Assembly (NCBI RefSeq): GCF_027257875.1
Contig: NZ_JAPVQY010000075.1
Coordinates: 1-32,572 of the forward strand
Length of the DNA: 32,572 bases
Reading direction: 5' to 3'
From: Burkholderia sp. IMCC1007
Lineage (GTDB): Bacteria > Pseudomonadota > Gammaproteobacteria > Burkholderiales > Burkholderiaceae
The position numbers and the translations under genes were made by a program. Positions 22,959 to 30,934 of the stretch are shown in pieces. The first letter of the stretch is position 1. Each line of letters starts with the position of its first letter. The notes beneath the pieces are model-generated. The model was not told the origin of the DNA, made no database searches, and was given only the letters and a program-made list of their open reading frames with translations.

Positions 22959-24632
22959 TCAGGATTGAGCGGCCTTCTCGGCTTCCATCTTGCGGAGCAC
23001 GAAGCGCTGGATCTTGCCGCTCGGGGTTTTCGGCAGCGTGTCGACGAAGTCGATCGCGCGCGGATAAGCATGCGCGGACAGCCGCCGCTTCACGTGCTGG
23101 CTCAGTTCGTCGGCCAGCGCGGGCGTGCCTTCGAAGCCCTTCGACAGCACGACGAACGCCTTGACGATCTCCGTGCGCTCCGGGTCCGGCACGCCGATCA
23201 CGGCCGCCTCGCTGACGGCCGGATGCTCGATCAGCGCGCTTTCCACGTCGAACGGGCCGATCCGGTAGCCGGACGACGTGATCACGTCGTCCGCGCGGCC
23301 GATGAAGCTCACGGTGCCGTCCGGCTCCAGCTCGACGTTGTCGCCGGTCCGGTAGTAGCCGCCTGCGATCGCCGGCGTGTCCTGCTGCCAGTACCCGTGG
23401 AACCACAACAGCGGTGAGCGCGCGATGTCGATCGCGAGGTTGCCGGGCTCGCCGGGGCCGAGCTCGCGGCCTGCGTCGTCGAGCACCGCAACGCGGTAGC
23501 CGGGCATCGCGAAGCCGGCCGAGCCGGCATGGACGACGTGCGCGAGCCCGTGATGATTGTTCACGACCATCCCGAGTTCGGTCTGGCCGTAGTGATCGTA
23601 GATCGGCGCGCCGAGCGCCGCGTCGAACCAGCGCACGACTTCCGGATTCAGCGGCTCGCCCGCGCTGCTGACGACGCGCAACGCGCCTTTCACGCGCGCC
23701 GCCGCTTCGGTGCCGGCCGCCATCAGCATCCGGTATGCGGTCGGCGAGCCGGCGAGACTCGTGATGCTGAGCCGTTCGATCACGTCGTAGGTGCTGTCGA
23801 CGGTGAAACTGCCTTCGTACAGCGTCGTCGCATGGCCGAGCAGCAGCGGGCCGGTGATCGCGTAATAGAGACCGTAGGCCCAGCCCGGATCGGCGATGTT
23901 CCAGAAGCGGTCGCCTGCGCGCAAGTCGACCGCGTCGCGCATGTATGCGCCGAACGCGAGCAACGCGTATAGCGGCACCGGCACGCCCTTCGGCAAGCCC
24001 GTCGTGCCCGACGTCGACATCATCATGAACAGGTCGGTGCCCTTGCGCAGCACCGGTTCGAACGTCTGCGACTGCGCGTCCAGCGCCGCGCGGAAATCGA
24101 TGTCGCTTGCCGGCAGCCCTTCGCCCGGCTCGCGAACCGTCGCGACCTGCGGATAATCGGCGATCTCGTCGAGCTTCGCGCGATTCGCGACGTTGGTCAC
24201 GATCAGTCGCGCATCGCTCATGCGCAGCCGGTGCTCGATCGCCTTCGGACCGAACGCGGTGAACAGCGGCTGATAGACGGCGCCCGCCCGCCACGTGCCG
24301 AGGATCGTCGCGACGAGCTCCGGCGTGCGCGGCAACAGGCCGGCCACCACGTCGCCCGGCTTCACGCCCTGCGCGACCAGCAGGTTCGCGACGCGCGCCG
24401 ACAGCGCCTGCATCTGCGCGAACGTGAAGCTGCGGTGCTGGCCGCCGGCGTCGATCCAGTCGAGCGCGATCGCGTTCGCGTCGGCCGCTGCATGCCGGTC
24501 GCAGCATTCGATGCATGCGTTCAGGCCCCGCTCCAGGTCGCCCTGCAACTGCGCGGCGGCGGTCTCGATACGGAAGCCGGCCACGGCGTCGGCGTAGGCC
24601 GGCACCACCCGGGCGTTTGCTCCATCACGCAT
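22959..24632 (-). CDS. AMP-binding acyl-CoA synthetase
   Basis: A 557-aa ANL-superfamily ligase that activates a carboxylic acid as acyl-AMP and then acyl-CoA. Visible motifs are the P-loop MSTSGTTGLPKG (~200), DHYGQTELG (~343), YRTGDNVELEPDG and GRADDVI (~425-445), and the late PKTPSGKIQR with the catalytic Lys. The start at 24632 has AGGAG nine bases upstream; the frame continues to 24707 without support. It is the first gene of the operon and divergent from an AraC-type regulator. Sequence resembles medium-chain or acetyl/propionyl-type synthetases; the acid cannot be named. No acyl-CoA dehydrogenase or enoyl-CoA hydratase gene accompanies it. Confidence 0.92.
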   Translation of the reverse strand: MRDGANARVVPAYADAVAGFRIETAAAQLQGDLERGLNACIECCDRHAAADANAIALDWIDAGGQHRSFTFAQMQALSARVANLLVAQGVKPGDVVAGLLPRTPELVATILGTWRAGAVYQPLFTAFGPKAIEHRLRMSDARLIVTNVANRAKLDEIADYPQVATVREPGEGLPASDIDFRAALDAQSQTFEPVLRKGTDLFMMMSTSGTTGLPKGVPVPLYALLAFGAYMRDAVDLRAGDRFWNIADPGWAYGLYYAITGPLLLGHATTLYEGSFTVDSTYDVIERLSITSLAGSPTAYRMLMAAGTEAAARVKGALRVVSSAGEPLNPEVVRWFDAALGAPIYDHYGQTELGMVVNNHHGLAHVVHAGSAGFAMPGYRVAVLDDAGRELGPGEPGNLAIDIARSPLLWFHGYWQQDTPAIAGGYYRTGDNVELEPDGTVSFIGRADDVITSSGYRIGPFDVESALIEHPAVSEAAVIGVPDPERTEIVKAFVVLSKGFEGTPALADELSQHVKRRLSAHAYPRAIDFVDTLPKTPSGKIQRFVLRKMEAEKAAQS

Positions 24633-24768
24633 GCGTGTCTCCTGTTCGTTATGACCGCGGGCGAACCGGCGGTATATCGATGATGGTAGACAGCCGTCAC
24701 ATTGCAATCAATGACAAACCGAATCTAGAATCGTGATCGCTTTTGCCATGTCAGGAGGGCATGAAGAA
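24633..24768. promoter_or_regulatory. Overlapping divergent promoters, acyl-CoA operon / AraC regulator
   Basis: A 136-bp gap. For the plus strand, TTGCAA (24702-24707) and TAGAAT (24726-24731) form a -35/-10 pair with an 18-bp spacer. For the minus strand, TTGATT (complement of 24706-24711) and TACCAT (complement of 24683-24688) are 17 bp apart. The two -35 boxes overlap, so the units may compete or be co-regulated. Predictions by eye. Confidence 0.45.
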
Positions 24769-25773
24769 ATGGGGCCGCAGATGATCTCGCCGGGTTTCGT
24801 CGACGATGCGCTCGAGAGCCTGCGCCGGCAACGGATTCCGGTCGGGCCCGTGCTGCGCGCCGCGGGCTTGCCGGATAGCGTGCGCGAGCCCGTCACGCCA
24901 CAACAGTACGGCCGGCTGTGGCTCGCGATCGCCGGTGAGATCGACGACGAATTCTTTGGCCTCGCCGCCCGCCCGATGCGGCGCGGCAGTTTCACGCTGC
25001 TCTGCCATGCCGTGCTGCATGCGGGCACGCTGGAGAAGGCGCTGCGGCGCGCGCTGCAATTCCTGCGCGTGGTGCTCGACGAGCCGCATGGCGAACTCGT
25101 CGTCGCCGACGGGCAGGCGCAGATCGTCCTGACGCAGTCGGGCGCGCCGTATTCGGCGTTCGCTTACCGGACGTTCTGGCTGATCCTGCTCGGCGTCGCG
25201 TGCTGGCTGATCGGGCGCCGCATTCCGCTGCAGCGCATCGATTTCGCGTGCCCGAGCCCCGATCAGCGCAGCGATTACCACCAGTTCTTCGGCGTGCCGG
25301 TGCATTTCGACCGCCGCGACAGTCGGCTCGCGTTCAACGCCGCGTATCTCGCGCTGCCGACGATCCGCTCCGCGCACGCGCTGAAGACGTTCCTGCGCGG
25401 CGCGCCCGGCAATCTGCTGGTCCGCTATCGGCACGACACGGGCTGGGTCGCGAAGACGCGTGCGCATCTGAAGGCGCGGCCGGCCACCGAGTGGCCGGAT
25501 TTCGACACGCTGGCCGCGCGCCTCGGCACGACGCCCGCGACGCTGCGGCGACGTTTGCGCAGCGAGGGGCAGAGCTTCGCGTCGATCAAGGACGAACTGC
25601 GCGGCGCGCTCGCCCAGTCGCTGCTGCGCGCGCACACGCTCAGCGTCGCGGAAATCGCGGCCGAGCTCGGTTTCACCGAGCCGAGCGCGTTTCATCGTGC
25701 GTTCCGCAAATGGACGGGCACGAGCCCGGGCGCGTTTCGCCGGGACGTCAATGCGGCGCAGCCGGAGCATTGA
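24769..25773 (+). CDS. AraC-family transcriptional regulator
   Basis: A 334-aa regulator. The N-terminal ~190 residues resemble the arabinose-binding-like domain found in OruR-type AraC proteins (RQRIPVGPVLRAAGLPDS, then RRGSFTLLCHAVLHAGTLEKAL). The C-terminal ~100 residues are the double helix-turn-helix (LAARLGTTPATLRRRL, then LSVAEIAAELGFTEPSAFHRAFRKWTGTSPGAFRR). I place the start at the ATG at 24769, ten bases after AGGAGG. The GTG at 24733 would abut the predicted -10 box, and the ATG at 24748 has no ribosome site. It is divergent from the ligase-SDR-thiolase operon and probably activates it in response to the acid or its CoA ester. Confidence 0.9.
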   Translation: MGPQMISPGFVDDALESLRRQRIPVGPVLRAAGLPDSVREPVTPQQYGRLWLAIAGEIDDEFFGLAARPMRRGSFTLLCHAVLHAGTLEKALRRALQFLRVVLDEPHGELVVADGQAQIVLTQSGAPYSAFAYRTFWLILLGVACWLIGRRIPLQRIDFACPSPDQRSDYHQFFGVPVHFDRRDSRLAFNAAYLALPTIRSAHALKTFLRGAPGNLLVRYRHDTGWVAKTRAHLKARPATEWPDFDTLAARLGTTPATLRRRLRSEGQSFASIKDELRGALAQSLLRAHTLSVAEIAAELGFTEPSAFHRAFRKWTGTSPGAFRRDVNAAQPEH

Positions 25774-25808
25774 CGCGCGGTGCGGTGCAGCCCGGGCATG
25801 CTGCGTGG

Positions 25809-27218
25809 TCAGCGCGACGTGCCGTCGATGCTCGGGGCAACGTCATGCAGCGGTCGGGAGAACAGCTTGCAACCCGCGTAGTAGACGAGCGACGTCAACG
25901 ACAGCCCGACGATCCACGAGATGTCCGCACCGCCGAGCCGGTTTGCCAGCTCCCCGGTGTAGAGATCGGTCGCCATGAACGGCGCCTGCGCGACGATGCC
26001 GATGAAATACGACCCGACCGCGATCGCGTTGAAGCGCCCGTAGATGCCGCCGTCCTGCCGGAAGAACGAGTCGACGTCGTATTCGCCATGGCAGACGAGG
26101 TAGTAGTCGACGAGATTGATCGCCGTCCACGGCACGAGCACGTACAGCAGCAGCAGGATGAAGTTCGTATACCCGGCGAGGAAATTGTCCTGCCCGAACA
26201 GCGCGATCGCGAGCGCGATGCAGCACAGCACGATCGCCGTGATCGCCCGTGCGCGGGCGCGGCCCGACCACGACGGAACGAGCGTCTGCAACACGGTGAT
26301 GGCCGACAGCGCACCGCAATACAGCTCCATCGCGTTGCTGGCCGCGATGCCGAACGACAGCACGACGATCACGAGCACGCTGATGCCCTGCGTGAGGCCG
26401 GTGAGGCCGTTCACGACGTTGCCGTCGGGCGTGGCGAGGCCCACCAGGCAGCCGAGCAGCATCGGAAAGAACGAACCGAGCACGCAGCCCCAGTAGCTCG
26501 ACCAGAACGCCGTGCGGGGCCCCGTATCGGGCGGCAGGTAGCGCGAGTAGTCGGACACGTACGGCGCATACGCGATCTGCCACAGCGCGGCCACCGACAT
26601 CGAACCGAGAAAGCCCGACAGGTTCAGCGAATGCTTCGAGAACGTATCGCCCGGCAGCCCGTGCACGAAGATGATCCACACGAATGCAAGCACGAGCACG
26701 GTGCCTGAGCACCAGCTGAGCAGCCGTGCATACGCGTGGATCAGCTTGTATCCGTAGATCGATCCGAGCAGGCTGATCAGGCCGATCACCACCACGCCGG
26801 CGTCGAGCGGGATGCCCGAGTCGAGGCTGTGCAGCGCTTGCCCGCCGAACACGCAGTTCGACGCGAAGAAGCCCACGTACATCACGACGACCAGCGCGAC
26901 TACCAGTAACGCGCCGAACGAACCGAACTGCCCTCGCGTCTGGATCATCTGCGGCACGCCGAGCTGCGGCCCCTGCGCGGCGTGCAGCGCCATGAAGATC
27001 GCGCCGATAAGGCTACCGACGAGCGTCGCGAGCGCCGCCCACCAGAACGGCTGCTTGAACACCGTCGTCGCGAGCGACCCGGTGACGATCGTCAGCATCA
27101 TGATGTTCGAACCGAACCAGATCGTGAACAGGTCCTTCGCGCTGCCGTGCCGCTCCGTCAGCGGAATCTGCTGGATCGTGCTTTCCTCGAGATGAGCAAT
27201 GGACTCGCCCTGACTCAT
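25809..27218 (-). CDS. Purine-cytosine permease-like (NCS1) transporter, probable amine-cluster permease
   Basis: A 469-aa polytopic membrane protein of the cytosine/purine permease branch. After a ~30-residue hydrophilic start (SIAHLEESTIQQIPLTERHG) come about twelve hydrophobic segments. Conserved features include DLFTIWFGSNIMMLTIVTG, AYAPYVSDYSRYLP, ASNAMELYCGALS and LVPWTAINLVDYY. The ATG at 27218 has AGGAG. It follows an aminotransferase and an aldehyde dehydrogenase on the same strand, with no nucleobase-catabolism gene adjoining. The substrate is therefore more likely an amine, or a compound yielding one, than a nucleobase. It is distinct from the 6151-7659 permease and shows only family-level resemblance. 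Confidence 0.88.
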   Translation of the reverse strand: MSQGESIAHLEESTIQQIPLTERHGSAKDLFTIWFGSNIMMLTIVTGSLATTVFKQPFWWAALATLVGSLIGAIFMALHAAQGPQLGVPQMIQTRGQFGSFGALLVVALVVVMYVGFFASNCVFGGQALHSLDSGIPLDAGVVVIGLISLLGSIYGYKLIHAYARLLSWCSGTVLVLAFVWIIFVHGLPGDTFSKHSLNLSGFLGSMSVAALWQIAYAPYVSDYSRYLPPDTGPRTAFWSSYWGCVLGSFFPMLLGCLVGLATPDGNVVNGLTGLTQGISVLVIVVLSFGIAASNAMELYCGALSAITVLQTLVPSWSGRARARAITAIVLCCIALAIALFGQDNFLAGYTNFILLLLYVLVPWTAINLVDYYLVCHGEYDVDSFFRQDGGIYGRFNAIAVGSYFIGIVAQAPFMATDLYTGELANRLGGADISWIVGLSLTSLVYYAGCKLFSRPLHDVAPSIDGTSR

Positions 27219-27540
27219 TTCGTCTCCTTGTCTCTATTGTGATGTTCGTTGGCTTGCGGAGGATCGGAGCGGGTCAATTGCGCAAGCAGCGGAGAGGTTC
27301 GTCTGTATTGCCACGAAATGCATGTTTTCATGCATTGCATATTCAATTCGTATTCCTACATTACAACCAGACGAATACCTATCGCCGATGTGCTTGCTAC
27401 CGTCCGTCGATCCGGTCAGGTCCGCTCCGGACCGCCACTTTCCGGATCACGCGCATTCGTGCGAGTTCCGGAAGCGGCGCCCGTCGCGAAACGCGATTCC
27501 GCCCGTGTTGCACCGAGCGGAAATCGCGCCATGCGACCGG
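27219..27540. promoter_or_regulatory. 322-bp gap between aminotransferase and permease
   Basis: No credible ORF. It contains an A/T-rich tract (about 27305-27375), unusual here and fitting a promoter for the permease, with the palindrome at 27317-27336 inside it. Nearer the aminotransferase, GGTCCG-CTC-CGGACC (27419-27433) could form a small stem without a T-run. The permease may thus be transcribed separately from the two enzyme genes. Confidence 0.55.
27317..27336. promoter_or_regulatory. Perfect 20-bp palindrome, candidate operator
   Basis: AATGCATG-TTTT-CATGCATT is an exact 8+4+8 inverted repeat, about 100 bp before the permease start, in A/T-rich promoter-like DNA. A dimeric regulator is the obvious reader. 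No regulator gene of this cluster lies in the window, so its binder is unknown. Confidence 0.6.
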
Positions 27541-28932
27541 TCAGCAGTCGATCCCGAGTACTTCTCTGGCGGTTGCATCCACCGCCTTGCGCATCGTGCC
27601 GACCAGTTCGTCGATTTGCGCATGGTCGATCACGAGCGGCGGCGCAACGATCAGCCGGCCGTTCGTCGAACGCACGATCGCGCCGAGTTCGAACCCGACC
27701 GTCCGGCTGTGCCAGGTCAGATCGGCCTCGTTGGCAAAGCGCTCGCGCGTCGCCTTGTTCTTCGCGAACTGGATCGCACCGACGGCGCCCGCGCCCTGGA
27801 TTTCGCCGACGAGCGGATGGCCATCGAACGCATCGCGCAACGCCTGCTGCAGGTACGGGCCCGTATCCGTCTTCGTCCGCTCGACGAGACGCTCGCGCTC
27901 GAGCACGTCGAGGTTGGCCAGCGCGACGGCGGCCGCGACCGGGTGCCCCGAATAGGTCAGCCCGTGCGCATAGACGCCGCCCTTCTCGACCAGCGCATCG
28001 CCGACGCGCCGGCTCATGATCAGGCCGCCCATCGGCACGTAGCCCGACGTCAGCCCCTTCGCCATGCAGATCAGGTCCGGCTCGAAGCCGAAGTGGCGAT
28101 GTGCGAACCATTCGCCGGTACGGCCGAAGCCGCCGATCACTTCGTCCGCGCACAGCAGCACGTCGTACTGGCGGCAGATGCGTTCGATCTCCTGCCAGTA
28201 GCCGTCCGGCGGGAAGATCATGCCGCCCGCGCCCTGGAACGGTTCCGCGACGAACGCGGCGACCCGCTCCGCACCGATCTCGAGAATCTTGCGTTCGAGC
28301 GACAGCGCCGCCTGCTTGCCGAATGCCTCGGGGCTCAGGTCGCCGCCGTTCGCGTACCAGTACGGCTCGTCGACGTGCGTGATGTTCGGAATCGGCAAGT
28401 CGCCCATCTCGTGCATGAACGCCATGCCGCCCAGCGACGCGCTGCCGACCGTCGAGCCGTGATAGCCGTTCACACGGCCGATCAGCACCTTCTTCTCGGG
28501 CTTGCCCATCACGTCCCAGAAGCGGCGCACGGTGCGAATCAGCACTTCATTCGATTCGGATCCCGAATTGGTGTAGACGACATGACTGAAGCGGTTGCCG
28601 AGCAGCGCGAAGAGTCGCTCCGACAGTTCGATCACCGACGGATGCGTCGTATGAAAAAACATGTTGTAGTACGACAATTCCTTCATCTGCCGCGCGGCCG
28701 CATCGATCAGCTCCCGCCGGCCATAGCCGACGTTGGTGCACCACAAGCCCGACATCCCGTCGAGATAGCGGTTGCCGTCGTTGTCCCACAGGTAGACGCC
28801 TTCGCCGCGCACCATCACGCGCGCGCCTTCCTGGTTCAGCGCCTTCTGGTCGACGAACGCATGCAGGTGATGCGCGGCGTCGCTGCGTTGATAGTCCTCG
28901 GTCGTGCGGTGCGGAAAGTTGGGCGCATTCAT
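27541..28932 (-). CDS. Class III aminotransferase, SpuC-like (diamine/omega-amino acid:pyruvate)
   Basis: A 463-aa PLP-dependent class III (omega) aminotransferase. Landmarks are GLWCTNVGYGRREL, TNSGSESNEV (phosphate cup), INGYHGST-type VNGYHGSTVGSASLGG, the PLP-contacting Asp in LLCADEVIGGFGRTGEWF and the Schiff-base Lys in MAKGLTSGYVPMGG. The body resembles the Pseudomonas putrescine:pyruvate aminotransferase SpuC. Beta-alanine:pyruvate aminotransferases are relatives and cannot be excluded. The ATG at 28932 has GGAG upstream. It follows a PuuC-like aldehyde dehydrogenase, which would oxidise the aminoaldehyde product, consistent with putrescine-type catabolism. Confidence 0.92.
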   Translation of the reverse strand: MNAPNFPHRTTEDYQRSDAAHHLHAFVDQKALNQEGARVMVRGEGVYLWDNDGNRYLDGMSGLWCTNVGYGRRELIDAAARQMKELSYYNMFFHTTHPSVIELSERLFALLGNRFSHVVYTNSGSESNEVLIRTVRRFWDVMGKPEKKVLIGRVNGYHGSTVGSASLGGMAFMHEMGDLPIPNITHVDEPYWYANGGDLSPEAFGKQAALSLERKILEIGAERVAAFVAEPFQGAGGMIFPPDGYWQEIERICRQYDVLLCADEVIGGFGRTGEWFAHRHFGFEPDLICMAKGLTSGYVPMGGLIMSRRVGDALVEKGGVYAHGLTYSGHPVAAAVALANLDVLERERLVERTKTDTGPYLQQALRDAFDGHPLVGEIQGAGAVGAIQFAKNKATRERFANEADLTWHSRTVGFELGAIVRSTNGRLIVAPPLVIDHAQIDELVGTMRKAVDATAREVLGIDC

Positions 28933-28975
28933 GTGCGAGTCTCCGGTTTCGTTGTGTGAAGCAAGGGGATGGTGC

Positions 28976-29010
28976 GCTGCCGGCGGCGCAGGCTACGCCT
29001 GCCTGGCAGC
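28976..29010. repeat. Nested intercistronic hairpin, aldehyde dehydrogenase-aminotransferase
   Basis: An outer stem GCTGCC/GGCAGC (28976-28981, 29005-29010) encloses GCAGGC-TAC-GCCTGC (28988-29002), in the 113-nt gap between the two enzyme genes. With no T-run, it is likelier an mRNA-stability or processing element than a terminator. Confidence 0.45.
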
Positions 29011-29045
29011 GGTATGAGCTGATGCGTGCGAGTCGCCGCGCTGAA

Positions 29046-30551
29046 TCAGTAGCTGATCCAGGTCGTCTTGAGTCCCGTGTACTTGTCGATCGCATGCAGC
29101 GACAAGTCGCGACCGAAACCCGACTGGCGGAACCCGCCGAATGGCGTCTGCGCGCTCAACGCGTCGACGGTATTGACGGACACGGTGCCGGCACGCAGGC
29201 GGCCCGACACGCGATGCGCGCGCGACAGGCTGCCGGTCCACACCGACGCGGCCAGCCCGTAGATCGAATCGTTCGCGATACGCACCGCTTCGTCTTCGGT
29301 ATCGAACGGCATCACCGACAGGACGGGCCCGAAGATCTCGTCGCGCGCGATCGGGTCGCCATGCTCGACGTCGATGAAGATCGTCGGCTCGACGAAGTAG
29401 CCTTTGCCATCGATGCGCGGCGCGCCTCCGCCGATCGCGAGCGTTGCGCTCCTGCGGCCGCGCTCGATCCAGTCGCACACACGACGATGCTGGTGTTCGT
29501 CGACGATCGCGCCCATGCCGCTTGCCGGATCCAGCGGATCGCCGGGCATGAACGCGGCCGCATGCGCGATCAGCCGATCGACGAACGCATCGTGAATCGA
29601 GCGCTGCACCAGCAGCCGCGAATTCGCGGAGCATACTTCGCCCTGGTTGAAGAAGATGCCGAAGCAGGCCTTGCGGGCCGCGAGATCGAAATCATCCGTA
29701 TCGTCGAAGACCAGATTCGGGCTCTTGCCGCCGCATTCGAGCCACACCTGCTTCATGTTCGACTGCGCGGCGTACTCGAGGAATTTCTTGCCCACGGCCG
29801 TCGATCCCGTGAACGCGAGCACGTCGACGTCGGGATGCAGGCCGAGCGCTCGCCCGGCGGTCTCGCCATAACCCGGCACGACGTTCAGGACACCGGACGG
29901 CAAGCCGGCCTCGAGCGCGAGTTCGGCGAGACGCAGCGCGGACAACGGCGACTGTTCCGCTGGCTTCAGCACGACACTGTTGCCGGCCGCCAGCGCCGGC
30001 GCCACCTTCCACGCAACCATGTCGAGCGGGAAATTCCACGGCACCACCGCGCCGACGACACCGAGCGGCTCGCGCGTGACGATCGCGAGGTTGCCCGGAT
30101 CGGTGGAGGCGACCTCGCCGTTCCGCTTGTCGACGGCTTCGCCGTACCAGCTGAAGAGACCGCCTGCGGCCGGCACGTCGATGCCGATCGCATCCGCGAC
30201 ACGCTTGCCCATGTTGAGCGAATCGAGCAGCGCAAGCTCCGCGCCATGCGCGACGATCAGTTCGCCGAGCCGGCACAGCACACGCTTGCGTTCGGCCGGC
30301 GCGCACCGCGACCACACGCCCGATTCGAATGCTTCGCGGGCCGCACGCACGGCATCGTCGATATCCGCCGCGTCGCACGACGCGATTTCCGCGATGACGG
30401 CTTCCGTGGCCGGATTGATCGCGGCGAACGTGCGGCCGCTGCGGGCCGGCACGTTGCGGCCGGCGATATGCGCGAGCGTTCGCGGCGTGATCTGCGCGGC
30501 GAGTTGTCTCCAGTCCGCGTGCCGATAGTTTTCTGTTGAAGTTGGGTTCAT
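29046..30551 (-). CDS. Aldehyde dehydrogenase, PuuC/KauB-like
   Basis: A 501-aa NAD(P)-dependent aldehyde dehydrogenase. Features are VVPWNFPLDMVAWKVAPAL, KPAEQSPL, FTGSTAVGKKF, the catalytic Glu in LECGGKSPN (~265) and the nucleophilic Cys in FNQGEVCSANSRL (~300), ending with the family's PFGGFRQSGFGRDLS segment. Overall it resembles gamma-glutamyl-aminobutyraldehyde / omega-aminoaldehyde dehydrogenases of polyamine breakdown. The start at 30551 (MNPTST) has GGAG upstream; the frame extends further without support. It is the first gene of the cluster, before the aminotransferase, so the pair should convert a diamine to an omega-amino acid. CoA-acylating methylmalonate-semialdehyde dehydrogenase is less likely. 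Confidence 0.92.
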   Translation of the reverse strand: MNPTSTENYRHADWRQLAAQITPRTLAHIAGRNVPARSGRTFAAINPATEAVIAEIASCDAADIDDAVRAAREAFESGVWSRCAPAERKRVLCRLGELIVAHGAELALLDSLNMGKRVADAIGIDVPAAGGLFSWYGEAVDKRNGEVASTDPGNLAIVTREPLGVVGAVVPWNFPLDMVAWKVAPALAAGNSVVLKPAEQSPLSALRLAELALEAGLPSGVLNVVPGYGETAGRALGLHPDVDVLAFTGSTAVGKKFLEYAAQSNMKQVWLECGGKSPNLVFDDTDDFDLAARKACFGIFFNQGEVCSANSRLLVQRSIHDAFVDRLIAHAAAFMPGDPLDPASGMGAIVDEHQHRRVCDWIERGRRSATLAIGGGAPRIDGKGYFVEPTIFIDVEHGDPIARDEIFGPVLSVMPFDTEDEAVRIANDSIYGLAASVWTGSLSRAHRVSGRLRAGTVSVNTVDALSAQTPFGGFRQSGFGRDLSLHAIDKYTGLKTTWISY

Positions 30552-30934
30552 TCGAAACTCCGTTGTGACGACCAGGCGCTTGTGCGTTGTTCTCCGCCTG
30601 GACTCGAGCCGGCGCGAGATGCCAGCGGGCACGACCGATGTCGGTGACCGCCGTGAATCGCAGCAGTCGTTCGGTTGTCAAACTGTCGGTCATCAAAAAG
30701 AGATCTGAAAGAACAGTTTTTCTTCTCATTGAAGAGGTTATTTCTATTCATTCGACCGTCGTGCAGTCGGTTTTCCTGTGACTGCGCGATCGTCGGCTGG
30801 TTTGTTTGGGTTCGACCGTTTCGAGGTTCGACAGCGAAGCACCGCGCGACTCGCGGCCCCAAATACCGGCGCGGCGTTGCACATCGTCCGGTCCGACCAC
30901 ATACTGGTCGGCCCATACGAACAAGGCTGCTTCG
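30552..30934. promoter_or_regulatory. Divergent control region, amine cluster / membrane protein
   Basis: A 383-bp gap; the frame open through part of it lacks a ribosome site. The A/T-rich centre (about 30695-30760) is promoter-like. On the minus strand an exact TTGACA (complement of 30676-30681) could be a -35 box, though I see no good -10. TTCGACCGT occurs twice (about 30757 and 30811). CCGACCA-CATAC-TGGTCGG (30893-30911) is a perfect inverted repeat 23 nt before the membrane-protein start. Confidence 0.5.

Noticed and set aside
24733..24768. Earlier starts for the AraC regulator (GTG 24733, ATG 24748)
   Set aside because: No ribosome site, and the GTG is adjacent to a likely -10 box; AGGAGG favours the ATG at 24769.
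25809..27218. Second permease as a duplicate of the 6151-7659 permease
   Set aside because: The two share only family-level features; length, N-termini and motif wording differ, so they are distinct branches rather than a recent duplication.
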